Positions 52,318-61,405 of a stretch of 64,000 nt of DNA are shown here, in pieces; the stretch's first letter is position 1, and the number at the start of each line of letters is the position of its first letter. Location: contig NZ_SOFE01000003.1 in assembly GCF_004402405.1 (NCBI RefSeq), positions 1 to 64,000 of the forward strand, in the 5' to 3' direction. The translations under genes and the position numbers were made by a program. Below the pieces are notes generated by a model, which made no database searches, was not told the origin of the DNA, and was given only the letters and a program-made list of their open reading frames with translations. The DNA comes from Cryobacterium levicorallinum (GTDB lineage Bacteria > Actinomycetota > Actinomycetes > Actinomycetales > Microbacteriaceae).

Positions 52318-54246
52318 ATGAACGGCGAATCAGGTGCGAGCTACCGGGATGCGTGGCGACGCAGCATTTCGTCGACGGAAGCCTTCTGGCTTGAGGCGGC
52401 TGAGGGCATCGACTGGATCACGCAGCCCCGTCTGGCGCTCGCTCCCGACGGCCCGGCGACCGGCAGCTGGTTTCCCGGCGGCACTCTCAATACCAGCTAC
52501 AACGCACTCGACCGCCACGTGCTGGCCGGCCGCGGCGCCCACACCGCGCTGATCTATGACTCCGCCATGACCGGCACCCGGGTCAAGCTCAGCTACCTCG
52601 ACCTGCTCGGCCGCGTCGCCAGGTTCGCCGGCGTACTCCGCGCCAACGGCGTTGGCACCGGCGACCGCGTCGTCATCTACCTGCCGATGATTCCCGAAGC
52701 CGTTGTCGCCATGCTCGCCTGCGCCCGCATCGGCGCGGTGCACTCGGTCGTGTTCGGTGGTTTCGCCGCAACCGAACTGGCCGTGCGCATTGATGACGCC
52801 CGCCCGAGTGTCATCGTCACGGCATCCGGCGGCCTGGAGCCTGGCCGCGCGGTGGAATACCTGCCACTGGTCGACAAGGCCATCGCCCTGAGCCAGGGTT
52901 CGGTGCACACCGTGATCGTGCAGGGCCGGGACAGCATCCCCGGCTCAGCTGCTGACTACCAGAACCATTCAGAAGCGGATGTCGTCTGGCTCGACTGGGC
53001 AGCCGAAGAGGCCAAAGCCGCGCCGGCCGACCCGGTCGCCCTGCGCTCCGAAGACCCGCTGTACATCCTGTACACGTCCGGTACGACCGGTGAGCCCAAG
53101 GGCATCATCCGCGACAACGGCGGCCATGCCGTTGCGCTGAACTGGTCGATGCGCAACATTTACGATGTGGGACCGGGCGACGTCTACTGGGCCGCATCCG
53201 ACGTCGGCTGGGTGGTCGGACACTCCTACATCGTCTACGCGCCGCTCCTGGCGGGCGCGACCACGGTCCTCTATGAGGGCAAGCCGATCGGCACCCCGGA
53301 TGCCGGCGCCTTCTGGCGCGTCGTCGACGACTACAAGGTGAAGGTTCTGTTCACCGCGCCGACCGCCATACGGGCCATCCGCCGGGTCGACCCCGACCTG
53401 CTCGAACTGAAGAACCACGACGTTTCGAGCCTGACCAGCCTGTTCTTGGCCGGCGAACGACTCGACCCCGAGACCTTCCACTGGGCCAACAATGGGCTGC
53501 ACTGCCCGGTCGTCGACCACTGGTGGCAGACCGAGACCGGGTGGGCGATCTGCGCCAATCTGCTCGGCATTGAAGAATTGCCGACCAAGCCGGGTTCGGC
53601 CACCGTCCCGGTACCCGGATACGACATTGCCATTCTGGATTCCAAGGGCAAGCCGATCGAGAAAGTCGGCAAGGACGGCAACATCGCCATTCGACTCCCC
53701 CTGCCGCCCGGAACCCTGCTCGGGGTCTGGGGCAGCGAGGAACGGTTTACGAGTTCATACCTGACCGCCTTCCCCGGCTACTACGCCACCGGCGACTCCG
53801 GCCATTTCGACGCCGACGGCTACCTGTTCGTGATGGGCCGCACCGACGATGTGATCAACGTTGCCGGGCACCGGCTCTCCACCGGGTCGCTCGAAGAGGT
53901 ACTCACCCTGCACCCGGCCGTCGCCGAGTGCGCGGTACTCGGCGTGCACGACGCCCTCAAGGGCCAGCGAGCCGCTGGTTTCGTGACCCTCAAAGTAGGG
54001 ACTAGTGTCGACCACGACGTTCTGGCCGCCGAACTCGTCGCGCTCGTCCGGGAGCATGTCGGCCCGGTTGCCGCGTTTCGCGACGTCACCATACTCGACC
54101 GACTGCCCAAAACGCGGTCGGGCAAGATTCTTCGCAAAACCATTCGGCAGATCGTCGACGGTGAAGAATATTCCGTTCCCCCCACTATCGAAGACCCCAC
54201 CGTTCTCGACGATTTGAAACAGGCGCTGTCAGCATCCGTTTCCTAA
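52318..54246 (+). CDS. prpE: Propionyl-CoA synthetase
   Basis: 642 residues from the ATG at 52318, which has GGAGA about eight bases upstream; ATG 52303 lacks a site. ANL ligase that activates propionate (or acetate) to its CoA thioester. N-terminal ACAS_N part (YRDAWRRSISSTEAFWLEAA), A3 motif ILYTSGTTGEPKGIIRDNGG, A5 WWQTETGW, hinge GRTDDVINVAGHRLSTG, catalytic Lys in KTRSGKILRKT. The RDNGG sequence after A3 is typical of PrpE rather than Acs. First gene of a plus-strand operon with DUF485 and symporter genes. Confidence 0.93.
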   Translation: MNGESGASYRDAWRRSISSTEAFWLEAAEGIDWITQPRLALAPDGPATGSWFPGGTLNTSYNALDRHVLAGRGAHTALIYDSAMTGTRVKLSYLDLLGRVARFAGVLRANGVGTGDRVVIYLPMIPEAVVAMLACARIGAVHSVVFGGFAATELAVRIDDARPSVIVTASGGLEPGRAVEYLPLVDKAIALSQGSVHTVIVQGRDSIPGSAADYQNHSEADVVWLDWAAEEAKAAPADPVALRSEDPLYILYTSGTTGEPKGIIRDNGGHAVALNWSMRNIYDVGPGDVYWAASDVGWVVGHSYIVYAPLLAGATTVLYEGKPIGTPDAGAFWRVVDDYKVKVLFTAPTAIRAIRRVDPDLLELKNHDVSSLTSLFLAGERLDPETFHWANNGLHCPVVDHWWQTETGWAICANLLGIEELPTKPGSATVPVPGYDIAILDSKGKPIEKVGKDGNIAIRLPLPPGTLLGVWGSEERFTSSYLTAFPGYYATGDSGHFDADGYLFVMGRTDDVINVAGHRLSTGSLEEVLTLHPAVAECAVLGVHDALKGQRAAGFVTLKVGTSVDHDVLAAELVALVREHVGPVAAFRDVTILDRLPKTRSGKILRKTIRQIVDGEEYSVPPTIEDPTVLDDLKQALSASVS

Positions 54247-54334
54247 CCAGGTCAAGACCGCTCGCGCCCTAAACCGCGCACCGACAACTTTTCCGTAAAA
54301 CCCGTACTTTCCACCCTTAAGGCAAGGAGGCCCC

Positions 54335-54682
54335 ATGAGTGAAGCAGTGAAAGACGCCCCACCGAAGTCCATCATCGACTACGAGGCTTTTGAAAAGACC
54401 CCCCGTTTTCTCGAGTTGAAGCGCACCCGCAACAGGTTCGTCGTACCGATGGCAATCTTCTTCTTTGTCTGGTACATCGCCTACGTACTCGCTGCCGCGT
54501 ACCTGCACGAGTTCATGGCCACGCCGGTCTTCGGCCGCATCAATATCGGACTGCTGCTCGGCCTCGGCCAGTTCGTCACGACGTTCGCCATCACCATGAC
54601 CTACGTGACCTTCGCGAACCGCAAGATCGACCCGCGCACCGAAGAACTTCGCCTTGAGCTTGAGCGGATGGAACAGCGATGA
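54335..54682 (+). CDS. DUF485 membrane protein (symporter partner)
   Basis: 115 residues with AAGGAGG before the ATG. Two membrane helices (FVVPMAIFFFVWYIAYVLAA and INIGLLLGLGQFVTTFAITM) and basic motif FLELKRTRNRFV are characteristic of DUF485/YjcH. These are almost always encoded just upstream of the acetate permease ActP, as here: the stop overlaps the symporter start by 4 bases (ATGA). A helper or stability role is inferred from this linkage only. Confidence 0.92.
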   Translation: MSEAVKDAPPKSIIDYEAFEKTPRFLELKRTRNRFVVPMAIFFFVWYIAYVLAAAYLHEFMATPVFGRINIGLLLGLGQFVTTFAITMTYVTFANRKIDPRTEELRLELERMEQR

Positions 54683-56301
54683 ACGCACTGCACCTCCTGG
54701 CCACGACGGTCAAACCGGTTGAAAACAACCCGATCCTGAACATATCCATCTTTCTCGCCTTTGTGGCGGTGACCCTGATCATCGTCATCCGCTCCGGACG
54801 CAACAACAAGTCCGCCGCGGACTACTACACCGGTGGCCGCTCGTTCACCGGACCGCAGAACGGTTTCGCCATCGCCGGCGACTACCTCTCGGCGGCGTCG
54901 TTCCTCGGCATCGTCGGCGCCATCGCGATCAGCGGCTACGACGGGTTCATGTACTCGATCGGATTCCTCGTCGCCTGGCTCGTGGCCCTGCTGCTCGTTG
55001 CGGAGCTCATGCGCAACACCGGCAAGTTCACGATGGCCGACGTGCTCTCCTTCCGGTTGAAGCAGGGTCCAGTACGCGTGGCAGCAGCAACGACCACCCT
55101 GGCCGTGTGCTTCTTCTACCTGCTCGCCCAGATGGCCGGAGCCGGCGGACTCGTCTCGCTACTCCTCGGCATCAACGACAAGCTCGGCCAGTCCATCGTG
55201 GTCACCGTCGTCGGCGCGCTGATGATCGTCTACGTACTGGTCGGCGGTATGAAGGGCACCACGTGGGTGCAGATCGTCAAGGCGTTCCTGCTCATCATCG
55301 GTGCACTCGCCATGAGCATCTGGGTACTGGCCCTGAACGGGTTCAACCTGTCGGCCCTGCTCGACAGCGCTGTTGCCGTCTCGACCTCCGTTCCGGCCGA
55401 TGCGATCCTGGCTCCGGGCCTGAAGTACGGCACCAACCCGCTCGACTTCATCTCGCTCGCCCTCGCCCTGGTTCTCGGAACTGCCGGCCTGCCGCACGTG
55501 CTCATGCGCTTCTACACGGTTCCGACCGCCAAGGAAGCTCGTCGCTCTGTGGTCTGGGCCATCTGGCTCATCGGCGCGTTCTACATCTTCACCCTCGTGC
55601 TGGGCTTCGGTGCCGCATCGCTCGTTGGTGCTGACACCGTTCTCGCCGCTCCCGGTGGAGTGAACTCGGCAGCTCCGCTGCTCGCGCTCGCTCTCGGTGG
55701 TCCGCTGCTGCTCGGCTTCATCTCGGCCATCGCCTTCGCGACGATCCTGGCCGTTGTGGCCGGAATCACCATCACGGCGGCAACGAGCTTTGCGCACGAC
55801 ATCTACGGCTCCGTCATTAAGAAGGGCAAGGGAAACCCCGACGACGAGGTCAAGGTTGCCCGTCGCACCGTGATCGTGATCGGAATCCTCGCCATTGCCG
55901 GTGGTATCGGCGTGCAGGGGCAGAACATCGCCTTCCTCGTGGCACTCGCGTTCGCCGTCGCGGCGAGCGCCAACCTGCCCACCATTCTCTATTCCCTGTT
56001 CTGGCGTGGCTTCACTACCCGGGGCGCGGTCTGGAGCATGTACGGCGGGCTGTCCTCAGCCGTGCTTCTGATCATCTTCTCGCCGGTATTCTCGGGCACT
56101 GACACCTCCATGTTCGGTGCCGCCGTGGACTTCGCGATCTTCCCGCTGAGCAACCCGGGCATCATCTCGATCCCGCTCGGGTTCTTCCTGGGCTGGCTCG
56201 GATCGGTCACCAGCACCGTGAAGGAGAGCCCGAAGCTCGCCGCCGAAATGTCGGTGCGTTCGCTCACCGGGCACGGCGCCGAAAAGGCCGTCGAGCACTA
56301 A
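54679..56301 (+). CDS. Sodium:solute symporter family monocarboxylate/acetate transporter (ActP/MctC-like)
   Basis: 540 residues with about 13 membrane helices (LeuT-fold SSS family). Signatures: AADYYTGGRSFTGPQNGFAI then AGDYLSAASFLGIVGAIAIS, LLAQMAGAGGLVSLLLG, and GTAGLPHVLMRFYTVP, which are typical of acetate/propionate/pyruvate carriers such as MctC. Together with prpE it gives uptake and activation of propionate, feeding prpDBC. The operon ends at the hairpin 56317-56356. Confidence 0.93.
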   Translation: MNALHLLATTVKPVENNPILNISIFLAFVAVTLIIVIRSGRNNKSAADYYTGGRSFTGPQNGFAIAGDYLSAASFLGIVGAIAISGYDGFMYSIGFLVAWLVALLLVAELMRNTGKFTMADVLSFRLKQGPVRVAAATTTLAVCFFYLLAQMAGAGGLVSLLLGINDKLGQSIVVTVVGALMIVYVLVGGMKGTTWVQIVKAFLLIIGALAMSIWVLALNGFNLSALLDSAVAVSTSVPADAILAPGLKYGTNPLDFISLALALVLGTAGLPHVLMRFYTVPTAKEARRSVVWAIWLIGAFYIFTLVLGFGAASLVGADTVLAAPGGVNSAAPLLALALGGPLLLGFISAIAFATILAVVAGITITAATSFAHDIYGSVIKKGKGNPDDEVKVARRTVIVIGILAIAGGIGVQGQNIAFLVALAFAVAASANLPTILYSLFWRGFTTRGAVWSMYGGLSSAVLLIIFSPVFSGTDTSMFGAAVDFAIFPLSNPGIISIPLGFFLGWLGSVTSTVKESPKLAAEMSVRSLTGHGAEKAVEH

Positions 56302-56316
56302 CCCTCTGCAGTACAC

Positions 56317-56356
56317 AAACGGGCCGGCCAGGATGCATATCCTGTCCGGCCCGTTT
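56317..56356 (+). terminator. Intrinsic terminator of the prpE-symporter operon
   Basis: The arms AAACGGGCCGG and CCGGCCCGTTT, extended inward by CAGGAT and ATCCTG with one mismatch, close on a four-base loop and end in TTT. It starts 16 bases after the symporter stop. Confidence 0.85.
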
Positions 56357-56580
56357 CTGTGCCCCTGCTGCTGCAGGCATCCGCTCCCGGGGTACGGTGG
56401 TCGCCGACCTCGGCCAGCGGATGCGCGCGAGCGGCCCCGCAGACACCCTCATGTCGGCAGCATGCCCACTCCAGTTCAAAATGTGGCTAAATACGGTGGC
56501 AGGATGGCTCAGTTTCGAGGGCAGCTCCGGGTCAGTTGTCCCCCCTTCGCGGCACGCGGGAGTTGTGGCCAGGCCACAGG
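56357..56580. other. Gene-free interval after the symporter operon
   Basis: Between the terminator and the 19-base repeat block no coding frame with family character, RNA gene or promoter was recognised. It contains two copies of the dispersed word (GCATCCGCT near 56378 and AGCGGATG near 56416) and a CAGGCCACAG/GTGGCC partial palindrome near 56565. Confidence 0.5.
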
Positions 56581-56692
56581 TCCCGCGCACTGGCGGAACA
56601 CCCGCGTAACGAGGCCGGCCAGCACCGCCCCCGCTCCCAAACTCCCGCGCACCGGCGCAGGTCCCGCGAATTGGCGCAACCCCCGCGCGGCC
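56581..56692. repeat. Short tandem 19-base intergenic repeats
   Basis: A 19-base unit of consensus TCCCGCG(C/A)A(C/T)(C/T)GGCG(C/G)A(A/G)(C/G) occurs at 56581-56599, 56643-56661 and 56662-56680. Degenerate partial units follow at 56600 and 56681. The last two full units are exactly contiguous. It is intergenic, just past the SDR stop. The block looks like a local expansion of an intergenic palindromic element rather than CRISPR, since there are no unique spacers. Confidence 0.65.
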
Positions 56693-56701
56693 GGAACGTG
56701 G

Positions 56702-57484
56702 TTAGAGCTCGCGCACTTTCAGCGAACCACGGGCGATGCGTGTCGGGGCCGCCTGGGCGACCGGCTTGATCACGATCAGGTCGAGGTTCACGTGTGCCGG
56801 GCGCTCAACGCTCGACACGATGGTCTCCGCGATGTCCTCCGCCGATAGCGGATCTGGCACGTTGTCGTAGGCCGCGAACGCCTTGTCGGCGTCACCGTTG
56901 AAACGAACCAGACCGAACTCATCCGTTTTGACCATGCCTGGCGCGATCTCGATCACCCGAATCGGCTCACCGGAGAGCTCGAGGCGCAGCACCTCGGTCA
57001 TGGCGTGGGCAGCGAACTTGGCCGCGTTGTAGCCGCCGCCACCGAGATAGGCCACGTGCCCGGCGATCGAAGTGATGGTGACGATGTCGGCCGACCCGGC
57101 CCCGGAGTCGATGCCGGAGCGCAGCAGCGGCAGAATCGCCGTGGTGACCCGCTTGACGGCGAGCACGTTGATCTCGAACATCCAGGCCCAGTCCTCGATA
57201 CTCCCGGCCTCCACAGTGTCGAGGCCTTTGGCGCCGCCGGCATTGTTGACCAGGGCGTGCACCGGGCCGGTGGCGGCGAGATAGTCGCGGAGGGCGTCGA
57301 CATCCGCTTGCAGCGTCAGGTCAGCGGTGAAGACATCCGCTCCCGTGTCCGCTCGCAGCGTAGCGAGGCGGTCGGCCCGCCGCGCGACCCCGACCACATC
57401 CCAGCCTCGCAGCCGGAACAGGCGAACGGTCGCCGCTCCGATTCCCGAACTTGCTCCGGTCACAACCACTCTTCGAGTACTCAT
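56702..57484 (-). CDS. SDR family NAD(P)-dependent oxidoreductase
   Basis: 260 residues from the ATG at 57484 (GGAGAA just upstream). The longer frame overlaps the divergent gene. Classical SDR: VVVTGASSGIGAATVRLF, NNAGGAKGLDTVE, catalytic Ser in ITSIAG, YNAAKFA (Tyr about 150, Lys +4). Arg residues in VARRADRL suggest NADP preference. Similar to YdfG/serine 3-dehydrogenase-like enzymes acting on 3-hydroxy acids. It is divergently transcribed from the acyltransferase gene with only 29 bases between starts, so the two share a control region. Confidence 0.9.
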   Translation of the reverse strand: MSTRRVVVTGASSGIGAATVRLFRLRGWDVVGVARRADRLATLRADTGADVFTADLTLQADVDALRDYLAATGPVHALVNNAGGAKGLDTVEAGSIEDWAWMFEINVLAVKRVTTAILPLLRSGIDSGAGSADIVTITSIAGHVAYLGGGGYNAAKFAAHAMTEVLRLELSGEPIRVIEIAPGMVKTDEFGLVRFNGDADKAFAAYDNVPDPLSAEDIAETIVSSVERPAHVNLDLIVIKPVAQAAPTRIARGSLKVREL

Positions 57485-57513
57485 TTCTCCATTGTGGCGG
57501 GAGAATGGATTCA

Positions 57514-58614
57514 ATGAGCGCACTTGGCACCGCCACCACTCGACCGCAGAAGCGTCGCTTACCCCTCTGGGACAACGCGCGCTGGATCGCGGTCACCCTC
57601 GTGGTGATCGGCCACGCCATTCTCAAACTCATCGGCGAAGCGGATGTCGCATATACGCTGTACCTGTTCATCTACGCATTCCACGTGCCGGTGTTCGTTG
57701 CCGTGAGCGGCTATTTTGCCAAATCGGGGCCTCCCGACGCGCGACAGATGCAGCGGCTGCTCACCGACATCGTTTTTCCGTACCTCATCTTCGAAACCAT
57801 CTGGACCGGGCTGCGCTGGATCCTCGGCGGCAAATTTCTGCTGGATTACTCCAGTGCCAGCTGGACCCTCTGGTTCCTGCTCGCCCTGCTGATCTGGCGG
57901 ATCGCATTGCCCTACCTGGTCTTGCTGCGCTATCCCCTCACCATCAGCATTGTGATCTCCATCGGCGCCGGCTACATCTCGTCGATCGATGGCACCTTCA
58001 CCCTCGCCCGCACCCTCGGGCTGCTCCCGTTCTTCGTGTTCGGCTGGAAACTGCGGCAGTGGCTGCTGACGGACACCTGGCTCGAACTGCGCGCGGGGCT
58101 GGTCTGGCGCTGGCGGGCCGGGGCGCTCGGGCTGTTTGGCGGGCTGTACCTGCTGATCACCCTCAATATCGAGACCCTGCGCGAGCTGCAGGTGCGCCGT
58201 TTTCTGCTCTACGACGAGTCGTACGCGACGTTTGATTACTCCTCATGGTGGGCCGGCGGCATCCGTTTGGCCGTCATACTGCTCGCCTTCGCGCTGATCG
58301 TGGCGTTCCTGATGCTGATCCCCCGGCGCACGACCTGGTTCAGTGAGCTCGGAGCAGCCACGATGTATATCTATCTGCTGCACACCTTTCTGCTCTACCC
58401 GCTGCGTGAAACCGGTGTACTCGACGGGCCGCAGCCGGGCTGGGTGCTTCCGGCGATGATCGTGCTGAGCGTGGCCATCTCGATCGTGCTCTCGCTGCCG
58501 ATCGTGCGGAGGGTAATGCGGCCCCTGGTCGAGCCGAAAGCCCGGTGGCTGTTTCGCCCGGGCGCTGCGACACCGACGGGCACGATTGTGCTGCCGCATC
58601 GCGACCGAAAGTAG
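57514..58614 (+). CDS. Acyltransferase family 3 (OafA/YrhL-like) membrane protein
   Basis: 366 residues from the ATG at 57514 with GGGAGA nine bases upstream. About ten membrane helices. The N-terminus WDNARWIAVTLVVIGHAILK carries the conserved Arg/His of acyltransferase-3 proteins, followed by IYAFHVPVFVAVSGYFAKSG. Others of the family O-acetylate cell-wall or exported carbohydrates; some are fucose 4-O-acetylase-like, and this one resembles that branch. The substrate is unknown. The C-terminal ~30 residues are cytoplasmic and basic. Confidence 0.87.
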   Translation: MSALGTATTRPQKRRLPLWDNARWIAVTLVVIGHAILKLIGEADVAYTLYLFIYAFHVPVFVAVSGYFAKSGPPDARQMQRLLTDIVFPYLIFETIWTGLRWILGGKFLLDYSSASWTLWFLLALLIWRIALPYLVLLRYPLTISIVISIGAGYISSIDGTFTLARTLGLLPFFVFGWKLRQWLLTDTWLELRAGLVWRWRAGALGLFGGLYLLITLNIETLRELQVRRFLLYDESYATFDYSSWWAGGIRLAVILLAFALIVAFLMLIPRRTTWFSELGAATMYIYLLHTFLLYPLRETGVLDGPQPGWVLPAMIVLSVAISIVLSLPIVRRVMRPLVEPKARWLFRPGAATPTGTIVLPHRDRK

Positions 58615-58727
58615 CATCCGGCAGAAGATGACGCCGTGTTGCGGCATCCGTTGCAGGGTTCACACCGGCTCCATATGCTCGTGGCCAGAGCGCCGGACAA
58701 TCCGCGCCGAGTGATCCGGAGGCTATC

Positions 58728-60059
58728 GTGACCGACAATTCTTCATCGTGGAAGTTTGAGACCAAGCAGGTTCACACCGGAGCACACCCGGACCCGACCA
58801 CCAACGCTCGGGCGACGCCGATCTACCAGACCACCTCGTATGTCTTCAACAGCGCAGAGCACGCCCAGAACCTGTTCGCGCTGGCCGAATTCGGCAATAT
58901 CTACACCCGCATCCAGAACCCCACCCAGGCCGTCGTCGAGGAGCGCGTGGCCGCACTCGAGGGGGGCACCGCGGCGCTGCTGCTGTCCAGCGGACAGTCG
59001 GCGTCCACTTTTGCGGTGTTGAACATCGCCCAGGCCGGCGACCACATTGTCTCGTCCAGCTCGATCTATGGCGGCACCTACAACCTGTTCAAGTACACCC
59101 TGGCCAAGCTCGGCATCGAAACCACCTTCGTGGAAGACCAGGATGACGCGGCCGAGTGGGCCCGTGCGGTGCGCCCCAACACCAAGCTGTTCTTCGCCGA
59201 GACCATCGGAAACCCGCGCATCAACGTGCTCGACATAACTCTGGTAGCGGATGTCGCCCACGCCGCCGGCATTCCGCTGATCGTCGATAACACGATCGCG
59301 ACGCCGTACCTGATTCGCCCGTTCGAGCACGGCGCCGACATCATCGTGCACTCGGCCACGAAATTCCTCGGCGGCCACGGCGCCGTCATCGGCGGGGTTC
59401 TCGTCGACGGTGGCAAGTTCGAGTGGTCGAAGAATGTGGAAAAGTTCCCCGGACTGACCGAACCCGACCCCTCCTACCACGGCGCGAGCTACACCACCGC
59501 GGTCGGTGACGGCATCGCCTACGTCATCAAGGCTCGCGTGCAGCTGCTGCGTGACCTCGGAAGCGCCATCGCCCCGGCGAGCGCCTGGCAGCTCATCCAA
59601 GGCATCGAGACGCTCAGTCTGCGCATCGAACGCCACGTGCAGAATGCCCAGGAAATCGCCGAGTGGCTCGACAACCACGACGACATCGCCTCGGTGAACT
59701 ACGCCGGCCTGCCCTCGAGCCCCTGGTACGCCAACGCCAACAAGTACGCCCCGCTCGGCGTCGGAGCGGTGCTCTCCTTCGAACTCAAGGGCGGAGTCGC
59801 CGCCGGCCGCGCCCTCGTCGACAATCTGAGCTTGTTCAGCCACCTCGCCAACATCGGCGACGTGCGTTCCCTGGTCATTCACCCGGCCTCGACCACGCAC
59901 GCCCAGCTCACCCCGGAGCAGCAGCTCACCGCCGGCGTCACCCCGGGCCTGGTGCGGCTCTCGGTCGGCATCGAAAACGTGGCCGACCTGAAAGCCGACC
60001 TCGAGGCTGGCCTCGCCGCGGCCCGCGCCGTCGTCAAGCGCGACCGCGCCGACGCCTGA
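58728..60059 (+). CDS. metY: O-acetylhomoserine sulfhydrylase (aminocarboxypropyltransferase)
   Basis: 443 residues from a GTG with CCGGAGG seven bases upstream. PLP enzyme of the Cys/Met metabolism family that makes homocysteine from O-acetylhomoserine and sulfide. Start WKFETKQVHTGAHPDPTTNA, then RIQNPTQAVVEERVAALEGG, and PLP Lys in VHSATKFLGGHG (about residue 212). Length (over 430) is typical of MetY rather than MetB or MetC. Followed by metX, which supplies its substrate. No S-adenosylmethionine riboswitch was recognised in the 113 upstream bases. Confidence 0.95.
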   Translation: MTDNSSSWKFETKQVHTGAHPDPTTNARATPIYQTTSYVFNSAEHAQNLFALAEFGNIYTRIQNPTQAVVEERVAALEGGTAALLLSSGQSASTFAVLNIAQAGDHIVSSSSIYGGTYNLFKYTLAKLGIETTFVEDQDDAAEWARAVRPNTKLFFAETIGNPRINVLDITLVADVAHAAGIPLIVDNTIATPYLIRPFEHGADIIVHSATKFLGGHGAVIGGVLVDGGKFEWSKNVEKFPGLTEPDPSYHGASYTTAVGDGIAYVIKARVQLLRDLGSAIAPASAWQLIQGIETLSLRIERHVQNAQEIAEWLDNHDDIASVNYAGLPSSPWYANANKYAPLGVGAVLSFELKGGVAAGRALVDNLSLFSHLANIGDVRSLVIHPASTTHAQLTPEQQLTAGVTPGLVRLSVGIENVADLKADLEAGLAAARAVVKRDRADA

Positions 60060-60070
60060 CCGGGTCGCTG

Positions 60071-60104
60071 GGCCCGGGCGCACAACGTAACATGCGCCCG
60101 GGCC
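60071..60104. terminator. GC hairpin between metY and metX
   Basis: The arms GGCCCGGGCGCA (60071-60082) and TGCGCCCGGGCC (60093-60104) pair over a ten-base loop, 11 bases after the metY stop and 28 before the metX start. It probably lowers readthrough into metX, or terminates metY if metX has its own promoter. No T-tract. Confidence 0.6.
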
Positions 60105-60132
60105 GTCCATTCGGCCGACAGAATGGACGGAT

Positions 60133-61335
60133 ATGGAATGGCAATCATCAGCAGACACGGTCCCGTCGAGCTTCATCACCGAAGCCCAGGCGCGCTCGGT
60201 CCTCGGCAAGCCTCCGGCGACCGGTGCCTGGCGTGACGGTGACCCGGTGGGAAACCGGCAATTCGCCACTCTCGGCCCGCTGAGCTTTGAGGCCGGCGGC
60301 AGCCTCCCCATGGTGCGGCTCGCCTACGAGACCTGGGGCACCCTCAATCCGGCCGGCGACAATGCCGTGCTCGTGCTGCACGCGCTCACCGGCGACAGCC
60401 ACCTGGCCGGTGCCCCCGGCCCCGGCCAGGAGACCGGCGGCTGGTGGGACGGCATCGTCGGACCGGGCCTCGCCATCGACACCGACCGGTGGTTCGTCGT
60501 GGCGCCGAACATGCTCGGCGGCTGCCAGGGCAGCACCGGGCCGGCGTCGCTGGCTCCGGACGGTCTGGAGTGGGGCATCCGTTTTCCCTATCTCACGATT
60601 CGCGACCAGGTCAGCGCGCAGCGCGTTTTCAGCGACCGACTCGGCATCGACCGCTGGGCTGCCGTCATCGGCGGGTCAATGGGCGGCATGCACGCCTTGG
60701 AATGGGCGATCATCACCCCCGAGCGGGTCGAGCGCCTGATCATTTTGGCCGCGCCGCCAATCACCACGGCCGATCAGATCGCCGTCAACTCAGTTCAGAT
60801 CGAGGCGATTCGCACCGACCCGGCCTTTCGGGCCGGCGATTATTACGATGAAGCAGATGGTGACGGACCGACGCGCGGGCTGGCCCTCGCCCGCCGCATG
60901 GCCCTGTTGAACTACCGCAGCCCAGCCGAACTCAACGCACGCTTCGCGCGGGGCTGGCAGAGCGATATCAGTCCGCTCGGCGCCAACGGTCGCTTCGCCG
61001 TGGAATCGTATCTTGACTTTCACGGGAATAAATTCACCAGGCGCTTCGACGCCAACAGCTACATCGTGTTGGTCGAAGCCATGAATTCCCACGATGTCGG
61101 GCGCGGCCGCGGCGGCGTGGCGACCGCCCTCGGCCGGGTCACCGCCCGGTCCGTTGTCGTCGGTATCGACAGTGACCGACTGTTCCCGGTCGACGGCCAG
61201 CGCACCATCGCCGCCCACCTGCCGAACAATATCGATGGCCCCACCGCTGTGGTGCTGGAATCCGGGTATGGTCACGATGGCTTCCTCATCGAGAACGAAG
61301 CGATCGGCGCCCAAATACGGCGGGTGTTGGACTAG
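60133..61335 (+). CDS. metX: Homoserine O-acetyltransferase
   Basis: 400 residues. Alpha/beta hydrolase that acetylates homoserine from acetyl-CoA. Nucleophile Ser in IGGSMGGMHALEW (about residue 180), Asp in GIDSDRLFPV (about 346), His in GYGHDGFLIE (about 381). LAYETWGTLNPAGDNAVLVL and ALTGDSHLAG are conserved MetX features. Together with metY it gives direct sulfhydrylation to homocysteine. The predicted start is the ATG at 60133; its ribosome site is weak. Confidence 0.95.
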   Translation: MEWQSSADTVPSSFITEAQARSVLGKPPATGAWRDGDPVGNRQFATLGPLSFEAGGSLPMVRLAYETWGTLNPAGDNAVLVLHALTGDSHLAGAPGPGQETGGWWDGIVGPGLAIDTDRWFVVAPNMLGGCQGSTGPASLAPDGLEWGIRFPYLTIRDQVSAQRVFSDRLGIDRWAAVIGGSMGGMHALEWAIITPERVERLIILAAPPITTADQIAVNSVQIEAIRTDPAFRAGDYYDEADGDGPTRGLALARRMALLNYRSPAELNARFARGWQSDISPLGANGRFAVESYLDFHGNKFTRRFDANSYIVLVEAMNSHDVGRGRGGVATALGRVTARSVVVGIDSDRLFPVDGQRTIAAHLPNNIDGPTAVVLESGYGHDGFLIENEAIGAQIRRVLD

Positions 61336-61405
61336 GGAGAACTCTCCGGCGTCCCGCCCGGTATGGTGCAGATAGACATGTTCATCTCCCACCAGACAGG
61401 CACCC

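Noticed and set aside
56581-56692. CRISPR array
   Set aside because: Repeat units are contiguous without unique spacers and no cas genes are present.
58615-58727. S-adenosylmethionine riboswitch upstream of metY
   Set aside because: No K-turn or SAM-I/SAM-IV core sequences found and the leader is only 113 bases.
58743-60311. 522-codon open frame antisense to metY
   Set aside because: metY motifs and ribosome site are decisive; the antisense peptide is non-family.
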